This document shows, piece by piece, positions 1-8,991 of a DNA stretch of 19,003 nucleotides. The notes beneath the pieces are model-generated. The model searched no databases and was not told the DNA's origin. It saw only the letters and a program-made list of their open reading frames with translations. The stretch is from Beroe ovata. Its lineage: Eukaryota; Ctenophora; Nuda; Beroida; Beroidae. Numbering within the stretch: the stretch's first letter is position 1; each line of letters begins with the position of its first letter. Where the stretch lies: assembly GCA_946803715.1 (NCBI GenBank), contig CAMPET010000501.1, positions 1-19,003 on the forward strand, given 5' to 3'. A program made the translations under genes and the position numbers.

Positions 1-714
1 TCAATCTCCTGCAAGAGAACAAGGTTAACACCAAATTAATAGACAATCCCCCATGGCCGGATGGCCCCATCAGATGTGTAGAAGATAGGGACACGCATAC
101 TATGTGTAGAATGAAATTTGTATGGAACGCGCGACCGACAAACACAAATTTTGTTGGTAGCACGCAATTTCGGTGCTCCTATGCCGATGTAAGAGCGCGC
201 GCGCATCCCCCGCTGCGCTCTTTGCAAAATGATGTACTCTACACACAGACGTGATGACGCATGTTTTTTCCTGAGACTTGTGATAAATTAATCATTCTGA
301 AATTTCTGGGGAAGGAATTGAAGTTCACACTCAAGATCGAAAACATTTTATAATGCAGTAACATCAGAGAATCGTGATTTCATATTATTTCAGTTGATGG
401 TGATGAAGCAGCAATTGGAAATGTTTAACTCTGCAGTGATAGCTTACTTTAGCGGGAATGGGGAAGTGTTGAGTGAGGTAAGGGTGTTACTATTTATAGC
501 TCTACTCTTACGTGTGCAGTGAATTTATTGGTAAGTATAAATGTGTCGATACCTAAGACATATCACGTAAAAATGATCTTCTGAGAAAATGATCTAGTAC
601 CTAACATCTGTGTAAAATCTCGGCTTTTAGGTGCTATCGGAATACCACATCAAATCTAAAGCCTTGTCGGATGAAGGTGATGCGACCACGAAATCTTTCC
701 TTGCCAAAGACTAA
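1..714 (+). CDS. Arfaptin (AH/BAR-domain protein), C-terminal end, partial
   Basis: Three exons of a gene that enters from the left edge: 1-23, 394-477 and 631-714 (stop TAA 712-714). All junctions are phase 0 with GT-AG borders (gttaac..ttcag; gtaagg..tttag). The first exon ends in NLLQENK and the second carries KQQLEMFNSAVIAYFSGN. This matches the last helix of the arfaptin AH/BAR domain, where family members read roughly 'FLEENK...HKQL.LFHNAVSAYFAGN'. The last exon begins VLSEYHIKSK, matching the position of the family's 'QFNIKLK', and ends after 27 residues. Arfaptins form banana-shaped dimers that bind Arf/Arl1 GTPases on trans-Golgi membranes. ARFIP1 and ARFIP2 cannot be told apart from this tail. 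The gene converges on the minus-strand membrane-protein gene ending at 1706. The family call is strong; the exons are inferred from splice signals and phase only. Confidence 0.9.
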
Positions 715-1705
715 ACCAAATAACACGATATAGTTAAGAAGATCTCTCGAATGTTTAGTTCATGTTTTCTTATCGATAGCTTTGAAATCGTCAACGGCTA
801 ATAAAGGGTCAATGAAGGGTTATAAAGTTAGAGTTGGACGATGGCCTCAAGAAGACTTCTTAACCAGGTTTATAATCATCTATACTGTGAATTAGTTAGT
901 ATCAGTCGACCATACAGACTGATCAGTGGACATGACCTTCTGTTGTAGCTTCTTATCTCCATGATCAATCATCATTGTTGATGTGTTAAATACAAAGTCA
1001 GTTCAGATCAGAATCCTGCCAACGATAACGACCTGATTCAATGTCCAAGCATGTACATTTCGCGCACTATTTTGAGCACATGTGAATGTGCGGTACGTTT
1101 TCGATACCCTATTCGAGCTCCATATAGGCTGGAAGAAATACTTCTTCAATTTGCCACCCGATAAGTTTTCCCTCATATCCCAGAATTTTCGTTATGGGTA
1201 TCTCAAGTTTTTAGACTCCCACGGTATGAGTATTTAAGTTGCATTCTCTTGTGAAAGATTGTGTAAAAATATTATGTATTTGAAATTTTTACTATTTCAC
1301 TCATATTATCTACTACGTGATTCTGTCGAATTCGTTAGAAGTTATTTGACAAGAAGTATACTAAACTTGCATAATTCTACATTTGAAATCGGAAATAAGT
1401 CGAAGTGATCCCAGCTGCATTGACTCTACTCAGCGAATCCCTTTAATCATCCACAACTTTTCAGTAATCTGCATCTGCGATTTCTCTTGATATTCTTTCA
1501 TGAAACGAGCCTCGTTTAAGTCAAATCAACGTCAAATAGTCGTCTCAGTATTGTGTTCAACGTCCATATCTTCACTCCTCTTGCAAGAATTGTACCCATT
1601 CTGTCCATTCATGATCATCAACATTCTGTCAAATGTCCATCTAGACATCCTGTCCAGATTCCATCTTCACTCCTCAACTTCTCATTCTGCTTCCATTCAC
1701 GTCCC
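715..1705. other. Intergenic / 3' UTR region between convergent genes
   Basis: AT-rich sequence between the arfaptin stop and the minus-strand stop at 1706. It should hold both 3' UTRs. An ATTAAA on the minus strand (plus 1442-1447) is a possible poly(A) signal for the minus gene. I see no further coding exon here. Confidence 0.5.
800..805 (+). terminator. Poly(A) signal AATAAA of the arfaptin gene
   Basis: A canonical AATAAA lies 86 bases after the arfaptin stop codon, on the same strand. The allelic copy has the same hexamer at 2710-2715. Confidence 0.6.
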
Positions 1706-2525
1706 TTAGTTTCCATAAAGCATGCTCTGTATGTCAACATCCGTCCTCACAGTTTTCTTCTTCTCAGTCACGGATTTAATCAGGTCAGCGGTGGGTGAAG
1801 GAAAGGACGACTTCGACTTGCTCTCAATCAGTTTCAGGAGTTCGTCAGCATCGGATGATTCGTGGACGTTACTCTCTGAAAACGTGAGACTGCTCGTAAA
1901 ATAGGTCGCATACAGTCGTAACTAAGATTATCTCCCATATGCTCAATCTAACGCTTTAATTCACTTCAATATCTATTCTCTGAAATTTTCAGTCAAAGAA
2001 TTCCCCATTATAATACCACAAATTGTAACATCGATCACCATTACCTGAGTAATGAGAATTAAACGTATCCACTATACTCGTGACAGTCATGACTTTCTTA
2101 TACCGTCGTCTTGTCGACTTATCACTGCAGCTGACAGTTGTACTGGTGTCAGTGGTTTCTGCGCCGCCATCTCCTGGTCCTTTTTCTGTGGTAGTGTCTT
2201 CAGCAGCTGCTGCTGCTGAGTCGGTAATTGCAGCTGGCCGTATATCTTCTCGCTGCTCGTTGAGTTTGTGAATTGTAATTTGGATGTCTCGCAGGGTGAT
2301 TCTAGATTCTAAGCTCAATAATATCAGAATTTTCGGAAGAATTTCGCAAAACAGTGCTCAATAATATTAGTAATACGGAATTAATTTAATATATTTACAA
2401 CGAGTATAAACATGAAATTCTTATGAATATGAATACTCAACCATTATATGATAATTCTCCATACCTTCAGTGTAGCTATGGCATACAGCACGATCATGGA
2501 CAAGATTTCCATCACACTTCTGAGG
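1706..2525 (-). CDS. Unrecognised membrane protein, C-terminal part (copy on the left contig)
   Basis: Minus-strand exons: 2465-2525 (cut by the N at 2526), 2045-2252 and 1706-1875 (stop TAA 1708-1706). The first is the end of a hydrophobic exon (..ILSMIVLYAIATLK, donor gtatgg). The second is a polar tail with a five-alanine run and Thr/Asp/Glu-rich sequence, then KSTRRRYKKVMTVTSIVD. It ends in phase 1 at CTCAG|gtaatg and joins ttcag|AGAGT, so the split codon gives Glu. The third ends with SADELL-type acidic/basic sequence and the C-terminus DIQSMLYGN. I chose the acceptor at 2253-2255 (CAG|CGAGAA) because it keeps phase 0 with the membrane exon and because the bases upstream differ between the two copies like an intron; the AG at 2310-2309 is absent from the other copy. 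I do not recognise the family. Confidence 0.65.
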
Positions 2526-2526
2526 N
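2526..2526. other. Single-N contig join
   Basis: One N. The sequence left of it (617-2525) is the same locus as the sequence right of it (2527-4383). That is the expected look of two overlapping contigs placed end to end. Confidence 0.85.
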
Positions 2527-4383
2527 ATCTCGGCTTTTAGGTGCTATCGGAATACCACATCAAATCTAAAGCCTTGTCGGATGAAGGTGATGCGACCACG
2601 AAATCTTTCCTTGCCAAAGACTAAACCAAATAACACGATATAGTTAAGAAGATCTCTCGAATGTTTAGTTCATGTTTTCTTATCGATAGCTTTGAAATCG
2701 TCAACGGCTAATAAAGGGTCAATGAAGGGTTATAAAGTTAGAGTTGGACGATGGCCTCAAGAAGACTTCTTAACCAGGTTTATAATCATCTATACTGTGA
2801 ATTAGTTAGTATCAGTCGACCATACAGACTGATCAGTGGACATGACCTTCTGTTGTAGCTTCTTATCTCCATGATCAATCATCATTGTTGATGTGTTAAA
2901 TACAAAGTCAGTTCAGATCAGAATCCTGCCAACGATAACGACCTGATTCAATGTCCAAGCATGTACATTTCGCGCACTATTTTGAGCACATGTGAATGTG
3001 CGGTACGTTTTCGATACCCTATTCGAGCTCCATATAGGCTGGAAGAAATACTTCTTCAATTTGCCACCCGATAAGTTTTCCCTCATATCCCAGAATTTTC
3101 GTTATGGGTATCTCAAGTTTTTAGACTCCCACGGTATGAGTATTTAAGTTGCATTCTCTTGTGAAAGATTGTGTAAAAATATTATGTATTTGAAATTTTT
3201 ACTATTTCACTCATATTATCTACTACGTGATTCTGTCGAATTCGTTAGAAGTTATTTGACAAGAAGTATACTAAACTTGCATAATTCTACATTTGAAATC
3301 GGAAATAAGTCGAAGTGATCCCAGCTGCATTGACTCTACTCAGCGAATCCCTTTAATCATCCACAACTTTTCAGTAATCTGCATCTGCGATTTCTCTTGA
3401 TATTCTTTCATGAAACGAGCCTCGTTTAAGTCAAATCAACGTCAAATAGTCGTCTCAGTATTGTGTTCAACGTCCATATCTTCACTCCTCTTGCAAGAAT
3501 TGTACCCATTCTGTCCATTCATGATCATCAACATTCTGTCAAATGTCCATCTAGACATCCTGTCCAGATTCCATCTTCACTCCTCAACTTCTCATTCTGC
3601 TTCCATTCACGTCCCTTAGTTTCCATAAAGCATGCTCTGTATGTCAACATCCGTCCTCACAGTTTTCTTCTTCTCAGTCACGGATTTAATCAGGTCAGCG
3701 GTGGGTGAAGGAAAGGACGACTTCGACTTGCTCTCAATCAGTTTCAGGAGTTCGTCAGCATCGGATGATTCGTGGACGTTACTCTCTGAAAACGTGAGAC
3801 TGCTCGTAAAATAGGTCGCATACAGTCGTAACTAAGATTATCTCCCATATGCTCAATCTAACGCTTTAATTCACTTCAATATCTATTCTCTGAAATTTTC
3901 AGTCAATGAATTCCCGATTATAATACCACAAATTGTAACACCCATTACCTGAGTAATGAGAATTGAACGTATCCACTATACTCGTGACAGTCATGACTTT
4001 CTTATACCGCCGTCTTGTCGACTTATCACTGCAGCTGACAGTTGTACTGGTGTCAGTGGTTTCTGCACCGTCTGCTGTTCCTATTTCTGTGGCAGTGTCT
4101 TCAGCTGCTGCTGCTGCTGAGTCGGTAATTGCAGCTGGCCGTATCGCTTCTCGCTGCTCGATGAGTATGTGAATAGTAATTTGGATGTCTCGCAGGGTGA
4201 TTCTAGATTTTAAGCTCAATGATATTAGTAATACGGAATTAATTTAGAAAAATATTATCGGGTATAAATGGAATACTTAAGTGAATATGAATACTTAACC
4301 ATTATATGATATGACTCCATACCTTCAGTGTAGCTATGGCATACAGAACGATCATGGACAAGATTTCCATCACACTTCTGAGG
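2527..4383. repeat. Right copy of the ~1.9-kb duplication
   Basis: Begins 14 bases before the arfaptin last exon and carries a second copy of that exon (2541-2624), its AATAAA (2710-2715) and the minus-strand gene's 3' exons. It lacks the two earlier arfaptin exons, as expected if this contig simply starts here. Compared with the left copy it has a 6-base and a 3-base deletion in the coding exon, and a shorter intron. Confidence 0.85.
2541..2624 (+). other. Duplicate of the arfaptin last exon (assembly overlap)
   Basis: Identical to 631-714, including the tttag acceptor and the TAA stop, but with no upstream arfaptin exon between the N and here. It should be read as the other allele's copy of the same exon, not as a separate gene. 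Confidence 0.8.
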
Positions 4384-4454
4384 ATGGACAGGAAGTACGA
4401 TATGAAGTCAGATTTCATCGACTGTACTGCATCACTTTCCTCATCTTCCAGCCT
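3616..4454 (-). CDS. Unrecognised single-span membrane protein, C-terminal 168 residues (fuller copy)
   Basis: Three minus-strand exons: 4323-4454, 3949-4153 and 3616-3785. The first follows acceptor tgtttcag, has 44 codons in phase 0, starts RLEDEESDAVQSMKSDF and runs into about 25 hydrophobic residues (SYFLSILRSVMEILSMIVLY), a likely membrane span or amphipathic helix. The second (68 codons plus one base) carries an alanine run, a Thr/Glu-rich stretch and KSTRRRYKKV. The last (identical to the left copy) ends DIQSMLYGN and TAA. Splice phases are 0 and 1 throughout. The tail after the hydrophobic segment is ~124 residues and would be cytosolic if the arginine/lysine cluster marks the inside. 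Upstream exons were not found, so the N-terminus and function are unknown. Confidence 0.72.
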
Positions 4455-5368
4455 CTGAAACAGGTCGGTGCGTGGATAAGGAGAATATCGTCTTTCAATT
4501 TCAGTAAATAGTAAGTTTGTAGTGTGGCCCTTTTAGCTGGACCATTAGGAATTTTTACCGATTTCCCGGTGAGCTATAGCTCAAAAAATTCTCCATATAA
4601 TAGGATTCTGCGCGAAAAATAGGCTAAAAACACTCATTAGGAACACTTATTAGGAACACCCATTTTGCGTAATGCGTATGTTTTTGACCCGATCTCGCTT
4701 CCCGGACCCGTTATATCATTTTGTCATTCATTTGACCTATAGCAATTACCTTCTTCATATCATCTAGAGGATCCTTATGTCCGGCCGGGTCGGTAATAAA
4801 TTGCCCGGGTGCCGGTGCGGTGCCGGATGCCGAATGTCGGCCCCTAATCCTTCGAAACGGCATGTTGTATCAGAGTAGTGGTGGTGATTTGGTGTTAGCA
4901 CGGTTATTGCAGTAGAGATGAATATTCACATGATGAGGGTTATTGATCCACAGCGTCGTACTAGTTCATGCAACCATCATATGATTCTGCAATGATAATG
5001 CGAGAGTTTATAATAACAGGACTACAGGGGCGTTCCGTAGACTCATTGGACACATTCTGTACTATAAAATAACCGAAAATATTTCCATCATTCACCCATA
5101 TGAAACAGTTGGATGAGTAGAAACGTGAAGATTCTAGCGAAGTCAATACTATGAGTGGTATATATGATATGGACAACACTGCTCACCCCACGATTTGATC
5201 TCACCGTATGTTGTAATGAACGTGAACATGAGAGATAGGATCAGTTGTCAGATGAAATGCTTGTTGCATGACCGTTCTCATTATATCGATTAAATTTGTT
5301 CGAGTGATGTAATGATTTTGATCGAGTTTTTCGTTCCTCGTTTGGTTCGCTTGTTGGTTGAATTCAAA

Positions 5369-5388
5369 ATAACTAATTAATTAGTTAT
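5369..5388. promoter_or_regulatory. Perfect 20-bp palindrome with TAATTA core
   Basis: ATAACTAATTAATTAGTTAT equals its own reverse complement and lies 68 bases before the start codon at 5456. TAATTA is the classic homeodomain core, so a homeodomain dimer site is possible; this is inference. It also falls inside the proposed 5' UTR intron. Confidence 0.35.
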
Positions 5389-5420
5389 AGTTAATCCATC
5401 TGTTTCTAACCTGATACTGT

Positions 5421-5425
5421 TCTAG
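5421..5425 (+). other. Possible 3' splice site of a 5' UTR intron
   Basis: The sequence TTCTAAC followed about 17 bases later by TTCTAG|GC looks like a branch point and acceptor, ending 30 bases before the ATG at 5456. It suggests a non-coding first exon upstream. The donor was not identified. Confidence 0.4.
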
Positions 5426-5455
5426 GCGCTATAGCTGCATTACCTATTCTGCACA

Positions 5456-6757
5456 ATGCAGGAGCCCATAGATCCCACAACCTCTACTACATCCTCTAAA
5501 TCTAAAGAAAAAATGCTGGGCCGAGCTGATTTCCTTTTCTCAGCCGAAGCTCAGAAGCTGCACAAACGGAAACGCTCGCGGTGGCAACTCCGTCGACTGA
5601 AATTCTTTTCGGATCGCGTTGACTACCACAGGGTTGGTAGCGAGAAACGGTGTGGCTCTTTCCTGGTGAAGGGAGTGCGAGCTGAGATTGATCTTGCAGC
5701 TGGAGCGGATATGAATACAATGTTGCTGGAATTCGAATACGATGATATGGTTGCTCGTAAGTACGTTTTTCGGTGTGACAACCATCTGGTTGCAGCTCAG
5801 ATGCTGTGGGTCACCAATGGGGAGCAGTTTAACCACAACGGACAGACCTACAAAATGCTCCGCCCGGAGACGATCCATTTCATGTCCAAGAAGCTCTCTC
5901 ATCCAATCCTCCGAGAGTTGGTCAACCAAAAGTACCAGAAAGCACATTCATTTTTCACCATGGGTGCTTGTCCGGGCCTGACTAAGAGAGTATACGAGGA
6001 CCCTGGGTCGCTGGGCACCCGAATCCCCACTGATGTGTCCTCATCCGACTCCGAGACATATGAATCGGACAATGTCGCTACTCATACTGAACTAAACTCC
6101 CTGTCAAATGTTAGAAGTATTAGGAGGATTGGGTTGAGCAAGGAGAACTCCTTTGATGCAAGCACGGAAAAATCATCCTCAGTAGGCTCAGGACTGGATG
6201 AACCGATGAGACGACTATCTGGCAAGATGCCAAAGCACACAGCAGCTGCTGTGCCTGCCGTTGATGATGACCCTGGCTATATCACAATCGCAGATTCCAA
6301 CTATATCGACTTTGGCTTCAATATGGAGAAAGACCTTGGCTTGCTTCGTACCAATCACAATTCCGCCGCCTCCCGACAACAAAAATCAGTGAAACGTTCG
6401 ACTACCGTCCCACCATGTTTAGAACACATGCAGAGCAGGGCAGCTGGTCATGGTGGCTCACCAATCACAACCACGGTTCAACTTTGTTCGGAGTACAAAC
6501 ATATCGATGTGGGTGCTTTGCAGGTGAATGCTATCAAAGCAAGGCTAACCAGTGACCGAGATTTCATTGAGATCGATGTGGAGGACATTGGGAAGGATCT
6601 GAAGAGTTTGCACACCGTATTGTGCGCTGAGTTTGACATTTCGCCCGACGATATTGGGTGCATTGTGAAGTTGCCGGATGTCAGGATCAGGAACGATAAG
6701 GATGTTCAGAGAATTCGGCCCGGAAGAATGCTCGAGATCGAAACCTCTGATATTTAA
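5456..6757 (+). CDS. PH-like domain protein with ANKRD40-type C-terminal domain
   Basis: One uninterrupted reading frame of 433 codons, ATG at 5456, TAA at 6755-6757. Residues ~17-125 look like a PH-type fold: basic start (HKRKRSRWQLRRLKFFSDRV), a strand-like series with GSFLVKGVRAEIDL, and ARKYVFRCDNHLVAAQMLWV, resembling a PH C-terminal helix with its tryptophan. The middle (~190-350) is polar, low complexity and probably disordered, with tyrosine motifs PGYITI (Y275) and SNYIDF (Y283). Residues ~355-431 match the C-terminal domain of ANKRD40: RDFIEIDVE, a helix with LCAEFDISPDDI, then KLPDVRIRNDKDVQRI and a final LEIE. No ankyrin repeats are present. By layout it could be a membrane-recruited adaptor, but the function is unknown. 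The ANKRD40-like tail is the firmer call; the PH call is moderate. No AATAAA was seen soon after the stop. Confidence 0.82.
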   Translation: MQEPIDPTTSTTSSKSKEKMLGRADFLFSAEAQKLHKRKRSRWQLRRLKFFSDRVDYHRVGSEKRCGSFLVKGVRAEIDLAAGADMNTMLLEFEYDDMVARKYVFRCDNHLVAAQMLWVTNGEQFNHNGQTYKMLRPETIHFMSKKLSHPILRELVNQKYQKAHSFFTMGACPGLTKRVYEDPGSLGTRIPTDVSSSDSETYESDNVATHTELNSLSNVRSIRRIGLSKENSFDASTEKSSSVGSGLDEPMRRLSGKMPKHTAAAVPAVDDDPGYITIADSNYIDFGFNMEKDLGLLRTNHNSAASRQQKSVKRSTTVPPCLEHMQSRAAGHGGSPITTTVQLCSEYKHIDVGALQVNAIKARLTSDRDFIEIDVEDIGKDLKSLHTVLCAEFDISPDDIGCIVKLPDVRIRNDKDVQRIRPGRMLEIETSDI

Positions 6758-7690
6758 GGTCTCTGATGGTGATTAAGGTACTTTTATAGGGAAACTCACT
6801 AACTGTGTAAGCATGCATCCGGCATGTACAGTGTGCACTCCAAGTTATGACGGCAAACCCAGAATCAAATTACTGATATTGAAACTGATTTCTTCTAATA
6901 TCCTGATCCAGATTTGATTGGTTTTAAAACGAGGTGTCAAGGTGACACGTGTGCACGAATCTTTCAGCTGGTTGGTTGCCATGGTTTGCCCATCTCCCAT
7001 TAGCGTATTAGGTTGTACCGCGAGCCATGAAGTGTGACAAATCAAGTGAAGCTGTTGTGTTAATTTTGACACCTTATGATAGAAGTGGCATACTGAATTG
7101 AGGGCTTCGAGTCTGGTATGAGGCGCTGTTGGTGTGAAGGTAAATTTGAAAATCGACATCTCATATGAAGGAGATCTGCCATATCAGCGAAATAGGATGA
7201 TGTTACGAAATCATAAGAAGAGAAACTATGCTCACAGTCCACGTAATTAATCGCAAATATCATTCAAAGCAGTCTAGAGAAAAAACTGGAAGTTTCTTGA
7301 TGATAAAACTTGTCAAACTTGGTGAATGTATAACAGAGCTGTATTCTCCGCGACGGATTGCACATGGTTTAGACAGTTTATAGTCTTACACTTGTAGCGG
7401 GAAATTGTACAAGACGAAGTATGAATCCATTAGGACTACATATAAATATTGGTCGTGAATATTGGTAGTGAATTATCCGTCCTCGAAAGTAGAAAAATGG
7501 CGTTTTATAAAACTTTATTTATTTTGACGCGCTCTGACTCGAATTGATAGGATTCCTCGATGTTATAGCTTCAAACCAATAAGACACTACATTCTACAAT
7601 GATATACAAAATCATGTATCCTATATTTTTCCAAAACCAAATAGGATTTGGTTGTTTCTGTTCGCGGCATCTGGCGTTCTTTATTCTAAA

Positions 7691-7822
7691 CTGTATGATA
7701 TGAAAAAGAACGCGGCATATTTGACAGACTGCCACCACATCACGTGTAGAAACACTGCAGCTTTTTCTAGCGATGTGGCGGCAGTCTGTCAAATATGCCG
7801 CGTTCTTTTTCATATCATAGAG
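7691..7822. repeat. Long inverted repeat (51-bp arms, 30-bp loop)
   Basis: Left arm 7691-7741 and right arm 7772-7822 are reverse complements at 49 of 51 positions, with a 30-base loop containing CACGTG. The right arm ends directly at the N (7823). It could be a foldback element, a source of hairpin RNA, or an inverted-read artefact at a contig end. Confidence 0.85.
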
Positions 7823-7823
7823 N
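7823..7823. other. Single-N contig join next to a hairpin
   Basis: One N immediately after the right arm of the inverted repeat. Unlike the other two joins, the flanks are not direct copies of each other. Confidence 0.8.
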
Positions 7824-8991
7824 TGCATGCAAGGTGTCATTTGCATGTGGTATTGTTCAGGAAGCATCTCTTCTTCTCACGTGATCAGGTTTACATCCAG
7901 GGAACCACACTTCACACGTCACGTGTCCTGTCACATGGCAACCTGTCACGGTTGCACGTGCACCTCGATATCACCATGACAATGGTAGCATGTGCTCTAT
8001 ATTCAAATTTGAGGGGTTGAGTATAATATACCTCTGCTTTGAAGGTGTCTGGCTCTATGATAACGTTGAGTAGTAGAGAGGGTAATTTAGATAGCTCATC
8101 TAGGGTCTCCTCGAATTGGACCTTTTGTAACACGGAGCCCACTCACTGGATCTTTATACAACACGAATTTGCACGTGCAAACTGCAAGTATATTTTGAAA
8201 GATTCACTGAGCAACAGCTTTGTTTCACAAAAATGTGCGGATTGAACAAAAATATAAAACGAAATCCAATGAACAGAACATCATAAATTTTCATGTACAA
8301 CAAACTGCGTGCTATTTAATCAGTTGGACAGCAATGTGAAATTTTGAACTTTTATTGAGAAAGAACCGACACTCGTGAGTCATGGACGACCATAGATTAA
8401 GGGCTAAAAATGCGAGAGTTCTTCATCAATAGAAAACCATGTATTCGCGGCTATGAGGAATAAAATCTTTTCAATATAGACACCGAAAAGCATTGATCTA
8501 CCAGTTCTTGAGTTCTTCATGATCCATATAATCTTATAAAATGAAATCCTTATACCAACCATATGCGTGTTCACGACTCAGAGTCAGCGTAAGATGTACA
8601 AACTTTGCCGCACATGACCATTTTTGAACATGAATCCGGTATCAATTCAAAGTAAAAGAGCATTAAAGATTTTGTTAATGGAATTCACAGACTTCACACG
8701 TATTTGAGGTAACGTGTGTGTATATACTGTTTTCGTGTGATGTATATAATACGTATACTGAGTAGCCATGATTCCACTCAGCCTGAAAGTTGTCTATCTG
8801 AAGACGGAGAAAATCTCTACTTTGGGGTTGAGAAAACTGCGCTAAGTCCATATGGGTTATGACCCGTGGCACCAGTGCAAAAATGAAAATGACACCAAAT
8901 GTTCTGACTTTTAACAATAGTTATCGAAATGGAATTCAAATAAGCAGTGTGCTCTGATTAAATCTATAATATGACTCTGCATGATATTTCG

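Larger units (their letters stand above)
617..2525. repeat. Left copy of a ~1.9-kb direct duplication across the N at 2526
   Basis: 617-1985 is, by eye, identical to 2527-3895 (offset 1910). From about 1990 the copies diverge by substitutions and indels up to 2525/4383. The copy ends exactly at the N and its partner starts exactly after it. Most likely this is an allelic or contig overlap and not a genomic tandem duplication. Confidence 0.85.
4455..5455. other. Intron / intergenic region before the PH-ANKRD40-like gene
   Basis: No exon that I can support. Contents: short repeats near 4633-4670 (ttaggaacac twice), a GC-rich patch at about 4775-4850 rich in GCCGG/GGTGCGG, and a palindrome at 5369-5388. 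Upstream exons of the minus-strand membrane protein must lie here or beyond, and the promoter of the plus-strand gene at 5456 probably lies here too. Confidence 0.4.
6758..8991. other. Intergenic region between convergent PH-ANKRD40-like and innexin genes
   Basis: No coding exon that I can support. It holds a long inverted repeat (7691-7822), a contig join (7823), two copies of TGCACGTGCA (7953-7962, 8170-8179) and several CACGTG sites between 7741 and 7962. A minus-strand AATAAA (plus TTTATT 8351-8356) may serve the innexin transcript, ~640 bases past its stop. Confidence 0.4.

Noticed and set aside
1500-1904. Plus-strand open frames here, and identical ones at 3410-3814
   Set aside because: They lie opposite or just beside the minus-strand terminal exon of the membrane protein and show no splice context or family resemblance of their own.
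4961-5179. Minus-strand open frame with cysteines, considered as an upstream exon of the membrane-protein gene
   Set aside because: An acceptor-like TAG precedes it, but no convincing donor in a compatible phase follows. Left out as unsupported.
6845-7263. Minus-strand open frames past the PH-ANKRD40-like gene
   Set aside because: No recognisable domain and no splice context linking them to the innexin or another gene.
7571-8020. Open frames on both strands containing the same peptide around 7690-7820
   Set aside because: Both are products of the inverted repeat read in each direction, and both run through the N.
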